Shown here: positions 13,888 through 27,565 of the stretch, in pieces
Layout of the letters: each line of letters begins with the position of its first letter
How positions within the stretch are numbered: the stretch's first letter is position 1
NCBI GenBank assembly: GCA_964007475.1
Contig: OZ023273.1
Span: 117,599,812 to 117,663,811, forward strand
Direction of reading: 5' to 3'
DNA length: 64,000 bases
Source of the DNA: Hybos culiciformis
Taxonomy: Eukaryota > Arthropoda > Insecta > Diptera > Hybotidae
Translations under genes and position numbers: made by a program
Notes under the pieces: generated by a model
What the model saw: only the letters and a program-made list of their open reading frames with translations
The model's database searches: none
Told to the model about the DNA's origin: nothing

Positions 13888-14440
13888 TTAATATTTAAAT
13901 TTTCTGTATATCTGAAGCCAAGGGAAGTGGTAGACTAAAGATAATTCTTCTAATTATTATTTTTATTTTATTTTTTAAATTTAAATTATCGTTTCAACAT
14001 ACAAACGTACCCTGACGAAGTAATGTAAGACAATATATATTTCATATATTATCTGAAGCCGATAGGTCGTTGTATGCTGATTGTTTTTAATTTGAGTAAT
14101 TTTTTATTTATTTATTTATTTTTTTTTTTTTGATTCATTTTGAATCTTCATGAAATGTCTTAGTTGACGCCGGAGGAAGTAGTAGGATATTTTCCACTAA
14201 TTCTTCTTCTTCTTCTTATTATATTTTTAATTTTTTTAATTTACTCTTTCTTCTAATATTTACTCTCTTTTTTTAAAAATTTTTTACTAGGGAAACTATT
14301 CTTTGGTTATGTTATATGTCATTAGTGATTTCGTTCTTTATCAGAAACGAGACTTGTTCTTATTGTTTTATTTTTGTTTTTTCTATAATTCTTTTTTTTT
14401 TTTTTCTGATGCTTGATTTAAGCATCGTTTGGTGGTAATA
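13888..14440 (+). mobile_element. 3' untranslated tail of the LINE copy
   Basis: T-rich sequence with three degenerate copies of a GC-richer motif (CTGAAGCCAAGGGAAGTGGTAG, CTGAAGCCGATAGGTCG..., GACGCCGGAGGAAGTAGTAGG). It ends near a small hairpin GATGCTT-loop-AAGCATC (14408-14426). The right boundary of the element is uncertain because no target-site duplication was found. Confidence 0.5.
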
Positions 14441-14990
14441 TTAAAATTCCATTGCATGCTTCGTACCGAGCCCTCTCCTCTCATATTAGCATGTATATGA
14501 GAGTGATGGTAAAGTTTTCATGGCAATTTATTGCCTTGAAGTGCAGTGGTGTTAGGATACACCCCCAACTCATTAACTCATTAATACTTTACTACAAGGT
14601 ATAAACGCCTAACTCGATTTTGCTACTTTTCAGGAGAGCAGTTTAAAGTCTCAAATCTTTAAAGTTTCAAATTGGCTAAAGTTAAAGCTAGGAACGTAAA
14701 AATTTGTGAGTATACGTAAAATCATATGACCAACAGTTTGGAATAATAAAATCATAACCACCTAACTCGACTTAAGCGGTTATGTCTTGTGGCCACAGAT
14801 ATATAAAATCTACGATAATTTTGGCGCCGAAATCTAATCTGATTATTTAAGTACGAGTTCTAGTCGAAACAAGACGAATTAAATTTTAAGATATCTCGCT
14901 TAGTTTTCGAGATATTACAAGATTCTAATAAGAACATATTTTACTTCATTTGCAGTTCGTTAGCGCCTAAAGAAGTTTAACTTCAATAAA
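14440..14990. repeat. GC-richer degenerate sequence, probably transposon-derived
   Basis: This block is clearly less A+T-rich than its surroundings (e.g. CTTCGTACCGAGCCCTCTCC, TTTGGCGCCGAAATC) and has no open frame. It repeats CCTAACTCGA-type strings at about 14609 and 14761 and contains a short palindrome ATATCTCG...CGAGATAT (14891-14915). It may continue the neighbouring LINE tail or be a separate old insertion. Confidence 0.4.
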
Positions 14991-16366
14991 ATTTATTACT
15001 TATTTTGTCATCTATTTATATAAGTGTCTTTATAATTTTTTTTTATTTTTATTTTAATGCTCTTATAATAATTTCTTAATAAAAATAAAGAAAAAAAAAT
15101 TCAATACTTTTTATTTGTATGAAATTACGAATAATGTTAAATAAAGTGGAGGTTTCATTTTTTAAGTATATAGAACCTACAAAATTATATTTGGACATTT
15201 CTTTATAGCTTTAAATAAATTATGAGAAATTTCAACAATAAACTTTTTTGAAAAAAAAAAAAAAAAATCTCTTGTATTAGGGAAAAAAAAAATTTTATAT
15301 ATAAATAAAATAAAATAAAAATTTCAGTATAAACTTTTACCATTATTTTTACGATTTATCAATGTCACACCCCAACAAAATTGAGTATAATTTTTGATAT
15401 GAAATATTGAGATACCTTTTTTTTTCTTTTTTTTTTTTTGCTTATAATAAGTAAATTAAGCTTTTTTTTAGGAAAATGAAAATAATAAAAACAGAGGAAA
15501 AATAAAAAAAAAAAAAAAAAAACATAACAAATAGGCATAATTTAATTTCAAATGATTTTTTTTTTTCATCAAATCTAATATTTAGTATAATAATTTTTGG
15601 CTTTTTCTTTTTGGAAGCAAAACAAAAAAAAAAAAAATTATTTCCAAGTTTTTCTATTGATGAGGAAATAAAAAGTTTATTTTAATTTGGAAAAATTTTT
15701 GATAATTTTTTTTTGTTTTTTTATTACATAATATATACATAATTTTTTTTATTTTATTATAACTTGAATTGCGTAATATTATAAGAACAAAGAAGGATAT
15801 GTATCTAGGATATATATGTATGTATAAAAAAAATTAATGAACAATTTTCATATTAAAATGTTATAAAGACATTTTATTGATTCTTGCTCTCAAAAGAAAT
15901 TAATAAAATTATATTTAGAACTTATCATTCATAATAAAGAAATCTATATGTTCATAACAAAAAGTTTAAGAACTCGAAAAAACCTACAGTCCTCAAAAAC
16001 GCAGAACTAAAAAAAAAAATCTGAAATTTTAAAAATAAATTTGTATGTGATATACCAAAACTAAAACATTTGAAATAAAAGATAACTTCCATTCCTCAAC
16101 TGATGATTATACCCTTTCTGCATTGGCAATATGAAGACGTCTTAAAGCAGTCTTATGTAAAAGTTGTACACACTGCCAAAGGGACTCTCTTTCTACTCAC
16201 TTTTGACTTGAAAAAAAAAAAAATTTCATTGTTTATGAATTTAATGTTCTGTTTGTTATTATTTTTTTAACAGAAATAAGTGTAACCACCATGAAATAAT
16301 TAATTTAAGGCAGAAAAACAACAAAAAATAACAACCTACAAGCTGCAAAGTGATGAGTCTTTCTTT

Positions 16367-16440
16367 CGGCTCTTGCGATTTTTTTGAATTTGGCAAAAGA
16401 CGAAAGAGAGCTGAAAGAAAGACGTCTTTCGCAAGAGCCG
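16367..16440. repeat. Inverted repeat, 12-bp perfect arms
   Basis: CGGCTCTTGCGA (16367-16378) and TCGCAAGAGCCG (16429-16440) are perfect inverted copies separated by 50 bp, GC-rich against the background. The short open frames overlapping it on both strands are by-products of the symmetry. It may be the core of an old MITE or a structured transcript. Confidence 0.7.
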
Positions 16441-18359
16441 ATATTAAAACTGCCAGTGCAGAAACGCTATTATTCTTCAAAATGTTTCTCTTTGAACAAG
16501 TTGTTAAATGGTTATTTGTCTGCTGCTGTCAAAGACAAATTTCAGTAGTTAATAACCTAAGAATTGATGTTGTAATGAGAAATTTATTTTCCAATTTCAA
16601 TTAAACTTTTGTTAACATTTCTATAATTAAACTAATTTGGATCAGCTATATATCTAATCATAGTTATATACTTAACGTTAACATAATAACTTATTTTATT
16701 GTTTGCCATAAGTTATTTATAAAAATAATTAATTTTTTTCATTGTTTAATAACACTGTAATGCAGTAAATAATGTCTTGCAGACTAATTTTCTATAATTT
16801 CAATAAACATCGTTTTCTTCTTTTTTTTTCAATCCTAAGTAAATTTAATTAAAAACTTTATTGCACAAGAAAGGACACTAATAATTATATATAATGATTC
16901 AAGACATATGACCAAATTGATTATGCATTCTAATGCAAATTAAATAACAAAATTATATGGAGTACCCTATAATAAATTGAAAAAAAAAAAAAATACATAA
17001 GTTCTTTTGGGAATGATAAAATGGAAAAATGTTTTTATTTTGAAGATGAATACTAATAATAATAGTAATAATGATTATTTATATGTGTATATCTGTGTAG
17101 AGATAATAACTTTGTAAACCTAATGAAAATTTCCTATTCTTATTCAATGAAATAAATTTAGGATTTATATAACGGAAATTTGAATCTACAAAATTTATAT
17201 GGATTATCAATTAAAAAATACATTGTTAGGTATATAGAATAAATTATTTTAAATTAATCTCTTGCAGATTATTTTTGTTTGAATTGCAAAGTCACAGTAG
17301 TCGTTTGGCATAAATCCATAGTTCATTCATTAAAATGACAGAAATTACGATTTCATACAAAAAGTTCTAAATCGGCTAAGTTATGTTTAATAGAACGCTT
17401 TTAGCTACAAAACGATTCGTTCATGTCAATGTAAAAGGTTTTTTTTTCGAAGATCAAGCCACTAAACAAATCAAATAAAATAATAAACGAGAAAACAAAA
17501 TATACTACACAATTTAGGTATATTGGAATATAATAATAAATCGACCGGTCAATTTTATCTAATAAAAAATAAATTCAATTACTGCGCTGATGGTAATCAA
17601 AAAATATTGTTTATTATACATTAAAGTCATTGTTATTATTTATATTAAATTATAATTTTGTACATACAGTAATGTGAATAACATATGACTTTGAAAACTT
17701 TTTTATAGTTTTAAATATTTATGAGAAATAAGCGCATTAATCATGCATATGGAAACAATCTCTTTTTAAAACAGCGACAAGTATTACATTTAATTATTTT
17801 CAATAAACAGGTGCTTTTTTCGATTCCAGTCCCGCGTTTTTTACTTAGGTATTATGTCAACGAAATTTAATACAAAGATATTATATCTTTAGTTATCAAT
17901 TAAATTTTTTTTTAATTAACTGTTTTAATGAATTAATATACTTTAAAAACAAATTGTAAGCTCATTAAAAATAAATAAAAAATTCTCTTCTAAAATAATG
18001 TTAAAATAATGAAATGTCATTAATGTGACAACATAAAATTTTAATATTTTGATATCAGCATATTCATTTGTTTTTTCAAAAAAATAATAATTTATCTGCA
18101 CATTATTTACGAAGTTCAAGTACAACTTTTGGTTGACAAACAGATATGTAAATAATGTTTTATCAATTTATTTTTGATAAAATTTTTAGTTCTGTGGTCA
18201 AACTTTTTTATTGTATTTTTTTTTTGTTTTTTAACTTTTTTATAGCTTTGCGAAAAATGTTACTTTTATTCAATTTAAAGATATTAGAATCATTAATCAG
18301 CAAACTGAAAAAAAATTTTGTTCGTCTTCTTTATTTCTATTTAGATTGTATATCTAAAG

Positions 18360-19031
18360 CATGGGTGCACAAAGTGCGGTCCTCCATGATGCATTTTGCG
18401 GCCCGCAGCTCATACCATATTTTTTATTACTTTGAAAAGAAGAAAGGTCAATCTTTTCATTTCCCAAATTGCCAAAGTTTTATTGAAGATAAAATATATA
18501 GTCGAACTTATGCTATTAAGATTGGAAAATTAATAGAAATTTTTGAGAAATGATTCGAGGATTTTAAAAAATATATATTCGATTTTAAAGTATTTTCGAA
18601 TCCTTTTTCAATAAATCCAGAAGAAGCTAGTCCTCATCTACAATTGGAATATACATACTTGCAATCCTGCGAAACTTTAAAAAAAAAATTTAATGACGGC
18701 GACAAAGAAAAATTTTATCTATGTTTGGATAAGGACAAGTACCCAAATTTATATGATACGTCGGGACGTTACGCATCTTTGTTTGGTTCAACGTATATAT
18801 GTGAACAAATCTTCACAATTATGAATATAAATAAAAGCAAGCTACGATCTCGTGTAACGGACTGGCTACAACACAATAAGTTCCAAATATTTCCAAAATT
18901 ATTAAAAAAAAGTAAAATTTAATACGTACATATATATAAAAAACAATAAAAAATATTTTTCTCCTTGTGGCCCGCAGTAAAATAGTTTTATTTTAATTTG
19001 GCTCGTCACTTAAAAAACTTGTGCACCCATG
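18360..19031 (+). mobile_element. Non-autonomous hAT-like DNA transposon, second family
   Basis: Ends are CATGGGTGCACAA (left) and the reverse complement of TTGTGCACCCATG (right), 672 bp apart. Flanks are ATCTAAAG (18352-18359) and ATCTAAAA (19032-19039), an 8-bp target-site duplication with one mismatch. GC-rich subterminal strings (GCGGCCCGCAG near the left end, GGCCCGCAG near the right) stand out. The interior carries a decayed C-terminal transposase frame. Confidence 0.87.
18363..18922 (+). pseudogene. hAT transposase C-terminal remnant, second family
   Basis: One frame runs through the element with an in-frame TGA at 18551-18553. Recognisable stretches are FEDFKKYIFDFKVFSNPFS after the stop, then DKYPNLYDTSGRYASLFGST and YICEQIFTIMNINKSKLRSR, matching the hAT dimerisation region. 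The upstream open frame beginning at 18155 lies partly outside the element and is not part of it. No catalytic DDE region remains. Confidence 0.82.
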
Positions 19032-19039
19032 ATCTAAAA

Positions 19040-21332
19040 GCATCCATTTTTTGAGTTTTCGACTTTGGAAGAGCAAATGTGAAAATCTTTTATTGTGTCT
19101 ATATAATCTAATCGCAGGGTTTGCAAATTTTAGAATAAGATAACACTGTACAACCAAAAATTTCAATATTCACATTTCGTGAATCAGCAAATGACACCCT
19201 TTAACTTTTTAGAATATCAATTACTTAATAATTTATCTTAGTCAACATAATTTTGTGTAAATAATTGCGCAAACAAAGAAGAAGCTATATATCAATAAAG
19301 AATTAATATTATTATTTGATTTCAATAAAGTATAGTTGTTTTAATTTTAATATAACATAAAAGCTGAAAAGTTCAAATACTTACTTTGCGTCTAACCACT
19401 TAATATTGAATGAAAAGTAAGATATAGAAAATATAGCGTTAACTGTCCAAATATGTTTCTATTGAGAGAAAAAACGATCAGCATAAAATCTTAAAAATGC
19501 ACAACAAAAGTCAAAAATTCACTTATCAGATTTCATTTATTTGATTTAGAATTTCGATTTAAGAGCATAATGTGTGGCAAACTTTTTGTATATTGTACTT
19601 TTTATATAAATTTCTCTTGATTTTTTTTTATTATATTAATCCAATTATAGTATATTGAAGTTTTTAACATAATTATTTTGGTAAAAAGAATTTTTTTATA
19701 TCTTTTATAATAATTTTTTTTTATATAGTTTTTTATTCATTATTTTTTTCTCTATGCTACATGGTTATTCAATAAATGGTTATAATAGTACAAAAGTTTC
19801 AACTACATAAAAAATGTATGTATATGTAAAGTTTCCACTTAACATGGACAAACATATTATCTTCATCAATCTATTATTATTATTATTATTATTATAATAT
19901 AATAGTTATAAATTAAGAATATTTGTTTTTTTTTTTCAAGTTACTTTAATATGGTTAAATCAGCCACAAAATCAGCCTCAACACTTTTTTGAAACAACTT
20001 CTTATGTATTCATTTATTCATTGCATTTATAATATCCTTAAAATATATAGAATAAAAATTTTATGCATAGAACATTAAAAAACAACTAAAAGTCAAAAGT
20101 TTATAAAACTCATAATATGGTATTTATGTAAATTTTATATAAAATTCAATATAATAAAATGAGGAAATAAATTAACTCATATAGTGTATATGTATATATC
20201 GTTATAATGCATAATGTATATGTAGATGTATGAGGACCTTATATGCATAATTGTATATATTTGTATATATACGATATTATACCTAATGTTTATTAAAAAT
20301 TTTTTTTTTAATACAAAAATTAAACTTTTTATCAAAACATTTTGTTATACAAACCTTATTTTCCTGAATGTAGGTACTTAATCTTCTTGAATAGGAAATA
20401 TATGCTTAACATATACATACGTATGTATATATTTTGAAGTGCCACATAAAAGACAATAAAGTCCTAGATTAAAAAAAACAATTTTTTTTTTAATCTCTAA
20501 TGATCTACTTGTGAATATAGATAATAAAGATTGAGGAGGTTTGATTTAAGTTTTAACCAGATTTTAAAATTCAGATTTTATTTTTTATAGTTGAGTGGAA
20601 AGTCGATGTATATAGAATAGAAATTTTTAATTTTAGTATATAAAATTCCGTTTTGGGAGAATTATTAAACATAGTATAAATGGAATAATGAATCTGATGT
20701 TCAATTTCGACTAATTTGTGTATATCTTTAAAAAAAAATTGACTGCGCCAATCCTTTCAACGTTGGAGTCCGCTGTGTTAGCCTAATCATCAAAATAAAA
20801 AAATTCCTCTGTTCTTCTAAAAATATGAATTTAAATGAAAACAAAAATATTTTTGTCTTGCTTATTTTTCATTATTTTTAAAAACTTAGGCAAAAAGTTT
20901 TATTAAAAAAAAAATAAAAATAGATTTCCATTTATTTGTATTTTTTCTACAAAAAATATTGTTTCTCGGGAATTTTTGTGAGAAAAATAAATGTATTTTA
21001 AATAACCGAAGTTTTCATAAATTTTATTTTTTTTTTGTTTTTTCATTGGATTAAAAATACCTTAAGGAATTTAATAAGCTTTTGAAAAAACTTCTAAATA
21101 AAATATTTACTTTTGTCTATCATAATAAATTCTGAAGGCATTTCTCTTAAAAAATTATCGAAATTGAATAAATTTTGAAAAGAAAAATCTAGGAAATAAG
21201 TTCCATTTTCTTGCTATTTTTAAACTTTTAAGATCTTAATTTAATTTTTTTTTGGGAATTATTTTTAATATTGTTTTATTTTAAATTTTTGAGGAACTTT
21301 TTACCTCAAAAAATATGTGACCAAATCTAGTG
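19040..21332. other. A+T-rich intergenic DNA
   Basis: Spacer between the hAT element and the minus-strand LINE fragment. Nothing supported. Confidence 0.6.
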
Positions 21333-22045
21333 TTTTATTTATTTATTTATTTATTCATTAAGTAGCTAACAGTTATAAAAACTAATTACAAGCTACATGT
21401 AATTTACATAAAGTTCAATATTTTTTAAGTAAACTAAAGAAATAATTCAAATGGATACCAATGATTATTAAAAAAAAAAAAAATAAATATATATATTAAC
21501 AAAAATATTGAAAATTAAAACTGAAAATTAAAAAAGAAACTAAAAACTAAACCTAAGCCATGAAATTCAAAAAAAAAGAAAAGGTGATTAATTGGATTTT
21601 TAATCACACATGAACGGGGAGTTGAGAAACGGTGCGAATAATTAATCTTTTAAGTTTAAACATATTTTGATCAAAAGAATCAATGGAATTAAAAAATTCG
21701 TTATGATTCGATTGAATTCTTACGAGTGGGCTTTTAGATAATAAGTTTGTCCTCTGTTGTTGAATTTAGTCTAGTAGGCCTAGAAGGAGTGTAAAAATTA
21801 AGCTTTTGGCGGAGAACAGGGACAGAAATGGAATAATATACAATTTTAATTAGATAGATTTCATCTAGAAGAAGTCTTCTTTGTGATAGTGACATTTAGA
21901 GTATGAAGTCTGACGCTGTACCCGTCGTCCACAAAACCAAATTTGAAAAATAAGTACCTAGTAAATTTTCTTTGAATGCGTTCGATTTTACTTCTATATA
22001 CCTCATATTTACTGGAATAAACTTCGCCAGAGAAAAAGAAAATCT
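21333..22045 (-). mobile_element. Decayed Jockey-type LINE 3' fragment
   Basis: The reverse complement reads KYEVYRSKIERIQRKFTRYL and FFKFGFVDDGYSVRLHTLNV, typical of the C-terminal end of Jockey-like ORF2. Stops and frameshifts follow, then a 3' UTR with ...GTTAGCTACTTAATGAATAAATAAATAAATAAA, the usual (AATAAA)n-like tail of this clade. It is 5'-truncated and much more decayed than the plus-strand LINE at 13162. Confidence 0.8.
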
Positions 22046-24979
22046 AAACATTTAGTCCTTTACACATAATATGTTTGCTGTGCTATCTATAACACTCTTA
22101 CATTCAATAAGTTACAGTCGAAAAAACTAATTATTCTAATCTATGTAGTAAAAAATTCAGGTTAAAATAATGAAAATTTTAAAATATGATTTCAATCAAA
22201 ATTATGAATTTTGAAATTCTTTGTTTCCTATATACATACAATTTTTTTTAAATTAACCTAGTTATGTATAATAACATGAACGAAATTTCTAAGATTAATT
22301 TTTTCCTGAAAAACTATAATTATATTTCCTTTTATGATTAATATTAAACGTATATACATTACATACATGTGGATACAAAGGAATATACATATTATAAAGT
22401 AAAACACTTAAATATTTTGTGAATGGAAACAATTTTTTTTTTCACCAACATTTATCGCAGAAAAATAAAAAACTTATTTTCCAATTTTTTATTTTCTTTC
22501 GTGTAGAATTTTTTTTTGGCTATTGACTCGAGAATTAATAAATGCTCTTGAAATATGCTCCGAATGTATAGAAATAAATAAAAAAAAAAAAAAAATCGCA
22601 TATAAGTTTAACATAAAATGTTACAAAGTATAACAAAAATAATGGTTACATTATAACAAGCAACTTGAAAAAGAAAAAAGAATAATGTTTGAATGTTAAA
22701 ATGTCCATTTCAAACGAAACATAAGCCAATGGTATATATAGTATTCGCCAGAAAAAACAAAATTATGAGGTTGAAACGAACTTAGAACTTAATTTTCACG
22801 GTAAGGTTAAATAAAGGCATATTTCTAATGACAAATGAGACCATTCTTTTATATTGCTTTAATTTAGCAAACCCAAGAATTAAATTTAATTGAACAGAAA
22901 TTTAAAATCTTCTAAATATAAAAATATATTTTTCCCTGTTTCAATAATCCGTCTTGTTCGTATATCAATGACTATCGCATTTATACTTTTGGGTAATTGG
23001 TTTAACTAGATGATGTTCTTATATGATAAAAAAAATTCAATGCTGTTTATTTTATTTCAAATATAAATAATATTTCCTCCTTATGAAACGTGTAGCATAA
23101 AAATTACATGATTTTTGTATATATTTTTTGAAAATGTTATGTATACACTATACACAGAAATAATAATGGTAAAAATATTATGACATGTTATTATAGTTTT
23201 GTTTTTATTTCATACTTATATGTATAAATTTTTTCCATGTTATTTCTTTCTTTTGCTTCACTACTTGAAAAAAATAAAATAAACGAAATTGTAACTTACA
23301 ATTACAGTTTTCCAAGTATTACTTATACATGGTTCAAATTACATGTATATACACAACAATATTAGGTACATTCATATCGAGGTATCTGCTAATAGAAATC
23401 TGAACAGACTTTGTATATAGAAAACGTAATATTATTTAGGAGTATTGAGAACATTAAAAAAAAAATTTCCATCACTAAAATTTCCTGTATAAAATTTGAA
23501 AAAAAGAAATTTTCAATAACGATTGAAAAATTTTTTTCATTTATATAACAGTGGTAAGCGTTTATGTGTGTACAAAATAAAAGAAATTCATAAAATCGAG
23601 GTTTTTATCTATTTTTTTTTGTATTTGAAATGAAGTCTGAAAAAAAAAAAGTAAAAAAATCTTAAAAATTTCGTTTTACTTGTAGCAATTTCTTCTGAAC
23701 AATTGATTGAGTTAAATTTGACATCGTGCCAATCTAAAAACTTTTCCTTAATCACGCTTAAATTTGACTTGAAGTACGAGTACGGTCATAAGTTGCAAAA
23801 AAAATTTAATTATTTCGCTTCAAAAATTGGTTCTCAAGATTTATAAAAGCTATTAAATTTCTATATTAAATAAAAGAATGCGTAAGTTAACACCTTCACT
23901 TAATTCTCTGGTCATAAACTTCTAAAATTATAGCATTAACTTTAAAAAAAAATTCTTCTATTTTATATAACCCATTAACAGAATTGAAGTCTCTTATCAT
24001 AGATATATGTATATAAGTTTTGAAAATTTGAAAAAAAAAGTTGAAAAAACACAAACAGGAAAAATAATGAAAAATTTGAAAAGTTTTCAAGCAACAAAAA
24101 AGTTAAAAGTAAATAAAAAGGAACGTCAACGACCAGTTAAGTTTTTCCTTCTTGCACAAAAAAGTAAAAAAAAAAAATAAAATTTTTTATTTTCAGAAAA
24201 AAAAAATAATAATAAAAAATTAAAAAAAAAAGAGTTACAAAAAATTATATACATTATTCTTCAAAAAATTTTCACATAAGTAATAATAAAAAATTCTTAT
24301 TTTATTTCGTTTCTTGCTTCTTTTTTTTTTATTTCAAATCCAGCGAAAAAATTAATTTAAAAGAGTTATTTTATTGCGGTTGAAATTTATTTTAAACAAG
24401 TTAAATTTTTTTTTATTTAAGTTTATAAGATTTCGGTAAATCACACAAGATATCACATATGAAAAAAAAAAAAACTAAAAGAATATTTTCAAAATTTTTT
24501 TTCTTTTATTTATTAATGAAATTCATAATTTCTCAGAAATTCTAGAGCCAAAATGTTTTCGAAACAATTTTCAGTTCGCAAAATTCAGAAAATCTATGTT
24601 AAGCTAACTAACTATGGAGTACTTTTGTCTAGTGACCATAAACACATTCAAAGTCTTCAAATTCCGATAAGACTTCTTGCGATACGCCTTACGCAGATTA
24701 AACTGGGTTTACTTTTTCAATTTATTTGTGGAATCACGAAGATCACATTTTCGTGGACATCTTTTGTGGAAAAACGAAGATCACATCTTGGTTTTTATTT
24801 TACAAATAATGTCCTTAATGGTTCTTGTCCCACTTTAATTTCTGATTTGGAGATTAATGTTTTTTACAAAATCTTTGAGAAGCATTATTGCACTAATAGC
24901 GGTCAATACAGCTCCCTATTGTCTTTGATCAGATGTAATTTTTGAAACGGATTTTTTGTCAGATTTGAATATTGATAAC
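22046..24979. other. A+T-rich intergenic DNA with one unassigned open frame
   Basis: A 130-codon plus-strand frame (24553-24945) has slightly better base balance than its surroundings and a repeated CGAAGATCACAT string. It matches no family I know and is not called a gene. Confidence 0.5.
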
Positions 24980-25023
24980 GTCATATATGAAGCAATACCC
25001 TAATATATTGCTTCATACATGAC
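24980..25023. repeat. Short hairpin
   Basis: GTCATATATGAAGCAATA and TATATTGCTTCATACATGAC are inverted copies with one mismatch, separated by a few bases. It lies just after a 130-codon open frame (24553-24945) for which I recognise no family. Confidence 0.65.
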
Positions 25024-27565
25024 ATTTCTGTATTATGTATTATGTTTTTCTGTATTATTTATTTTATTAAAATAACTTTTATTTTTGTAATGTCTAATGC
25101 CTAAATTTGTATTAAATAGTTGTCTGCGAATAAATAAATATGGTACATATGTATTTGATTGTTGATTGTTGGTATGTTGAACTTATAACATATAGAAATT
25201 AAAATAAAAGTTTTCTTACATTATTATTATTTTATTTTGTTACATTATTTTATTTTTTTCATAAAAGTGGAATGTTTGATTTTCTCTTTACACACTTAAT
25301 ATTCTTAATGGTATTAACTGCAAAACTATATGTAATGTACTACATATAGATATTTACTTACTCTTGTCCTGATGAAAACACATTACTCTTTTTTTTGTTG
25401 TTGTTAAAAATTGCATTTTTCATGATTACGTTAACATATTTGTTTTGGTTTTCGAAAATGTAAAAAAAAATTCATTTTTTTTCTTTAGTTTATGTTTATT
25501 TATTTATTTTTTATTATTATTATTATTATTTTTTTTTTTTTTCAAAAATAATATAGAAAAAAAATTCCAGAGTATGAGAATGAAAAAAAAAAAAAAGCTT
25601 TATTTAAAAAACCTTTTTCACAGGATTAAAAAAAGCTTTGGAACAATGTTAAGGGATTACTACTTCTTCTGGCTGGGCAAAAGAAAAATGAAAAATAACA
25701 TTGAATTTTACTTACTTATTACATTTTAGTCTTACCTTCAGAGATAAAAGATGGATTGTTGGATAAACCAATATTTGAATAAAGTTTGTGTTAAACTGCA
25801 GGAGCAACAAAAAAAAAAGTGTAATCCTTTTTCTTTTTTTCTTTTCTTTAATGATGTTGATTTTTTCTTCTTAGAGATGAAAGATGAAAAAAGAAACCAT
25901 AATTAAATTTAAATTAAAATTATTGTTGAATAATTTAATATTTGACATTTTTTGTCGGGTTTAATTAATGTTGATTAATAAATATATCTGAAATCTTTTG
26001 GTGACAAACTATTTAGGTACTTCGAATGAGTATGTTGGCAATTTCGAAAAATATTTTCGTAAACACATCTTTCACGAATTGAAAGCGGAAATAATTACTA
26101 ATTCTAGTTTTGTCGTAACAATTAAATTTGTTAATTTTCTTTCTATCCGATTCGAAGTGCGAAATATTAATAATTCATCTTATGGTAAACTATCTCACGA
26201 AGGTTTTATAAAGAATTATATTAATGTTTGTACTAACTTGAATTTTCCATACTAGGTAGTAAACAATATCTGTTTTTAAAGAATTTATAGTGTGTTTTTT
26301 TTAAATTAAATTTTAAACCCAAATATTTAACTAAATTAACAAGATTTAATGTGTGAAAAATTATTTGTCTTATCAACAACAAAGTAAGATCGCTAAATTT
26401 GAAATATGGAAATATTCTCTATTCACCGAAAACACTTTTTAAGTAGGTTTTCATACAATACAAACAGAAAAATGATGGCTCATAAGTACGCAAAAGAAAT
26501 ATTCTGAAAGTTTAAAACAAAAAAATATATTAAAAATGTTTGTTGCAAAAAAAGAACAAGAAAAAAAAAACTTAACTTAACTTAATGGTTTCATAGTAGT
26601 AATATTAAAAAAAAAAAAACTTTCTTATATGCATACATTTTTAAAATATTTTTAAATTTATTAAAAGATAATAAAATTTCAATTCCGCACTTTAAGTTAA
26701 ATAAACTGAATGAAATAGTTTCAAAATTAAAGCTATTTATTTGATATTTTTTCATACTTTTTTACTTTTTTTTGCCTTATCTAAATGAATTTAAATTTCA
26801 TTTTCCTTTTATATCATAAAAAAAAAAATATAATATGAAAGAAAATATAAAAAAAAAAAAAAATAAGGAAAACTTTTTTAAAATGTTACTGGTACAAAGT
26901 TTCTTCCAGAACATTTTTACACTGACGATAACAATAATTACAGTATTTATAGAAAGTTTTCTTAAAATTCTTAAAATTTTACTTCTAGGTATTTTCATTT
27001 TATAATTCATTTAGACATACAAACTTTTACGTCCAAAATGAAAGAATTATACAAATTGCAATACCTTTATGAGAATAGTTGTTTTTTTTTTCTTTTCTAG
27101 TTCTTATATATTACCTTTAAAAAAGTTTAAAGTATAACAAGATTGTGATGAAGAATAATATAAAAGAAATAAAATGAAAAAAACAAAAAAAAAGTTTTGG
27201 CATAACATCAAAAGGAAAATTAGTACCTTAACTTTTGTTTCATCATAGTTGAGAATTTAAAAACTTAAAACGACCGACAAGTTTCTTTCGAAAGTTTGAA
27301 ATTTATATTTTTTTTAACTTTATTTTAAATAAGTAAAACATTTTAACAGTATTGATGTAAAATTTTTTGTTTTTAAGTAGATATTTGATCATGATTTTGT
27401 TAAATTATATGTATAGCTTTTATTATATATTTATTTCTAATTGTTTTGTTTGGAAATGAGTTTTCAAGAGATTAGCAATAGTTGGATGGGGATGCCAGGT
27501 GTAAATTTCGACGATGGATTCAAATTTTAAAATCCGAATTCAATTTTTAAACAAATTATAAAAAA

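Noticed and set aside
16350..16604. 84-codon plus-strand frame and a matching minus-strand frame
   Set aside because: Both overlap the inverted repeat and arise from its symmetry.
18155..18359. Upstream part of the 132-codon frame before the hAT element
   Set aside because: Lies outside the element's terminal repeat and is Phe/Leu-rich T-tract translation.
24553..24945. 130-codon plus-strand open frame
   Set aside because: No recognisable domain, no splice or conservation evidence; kept only as a note.
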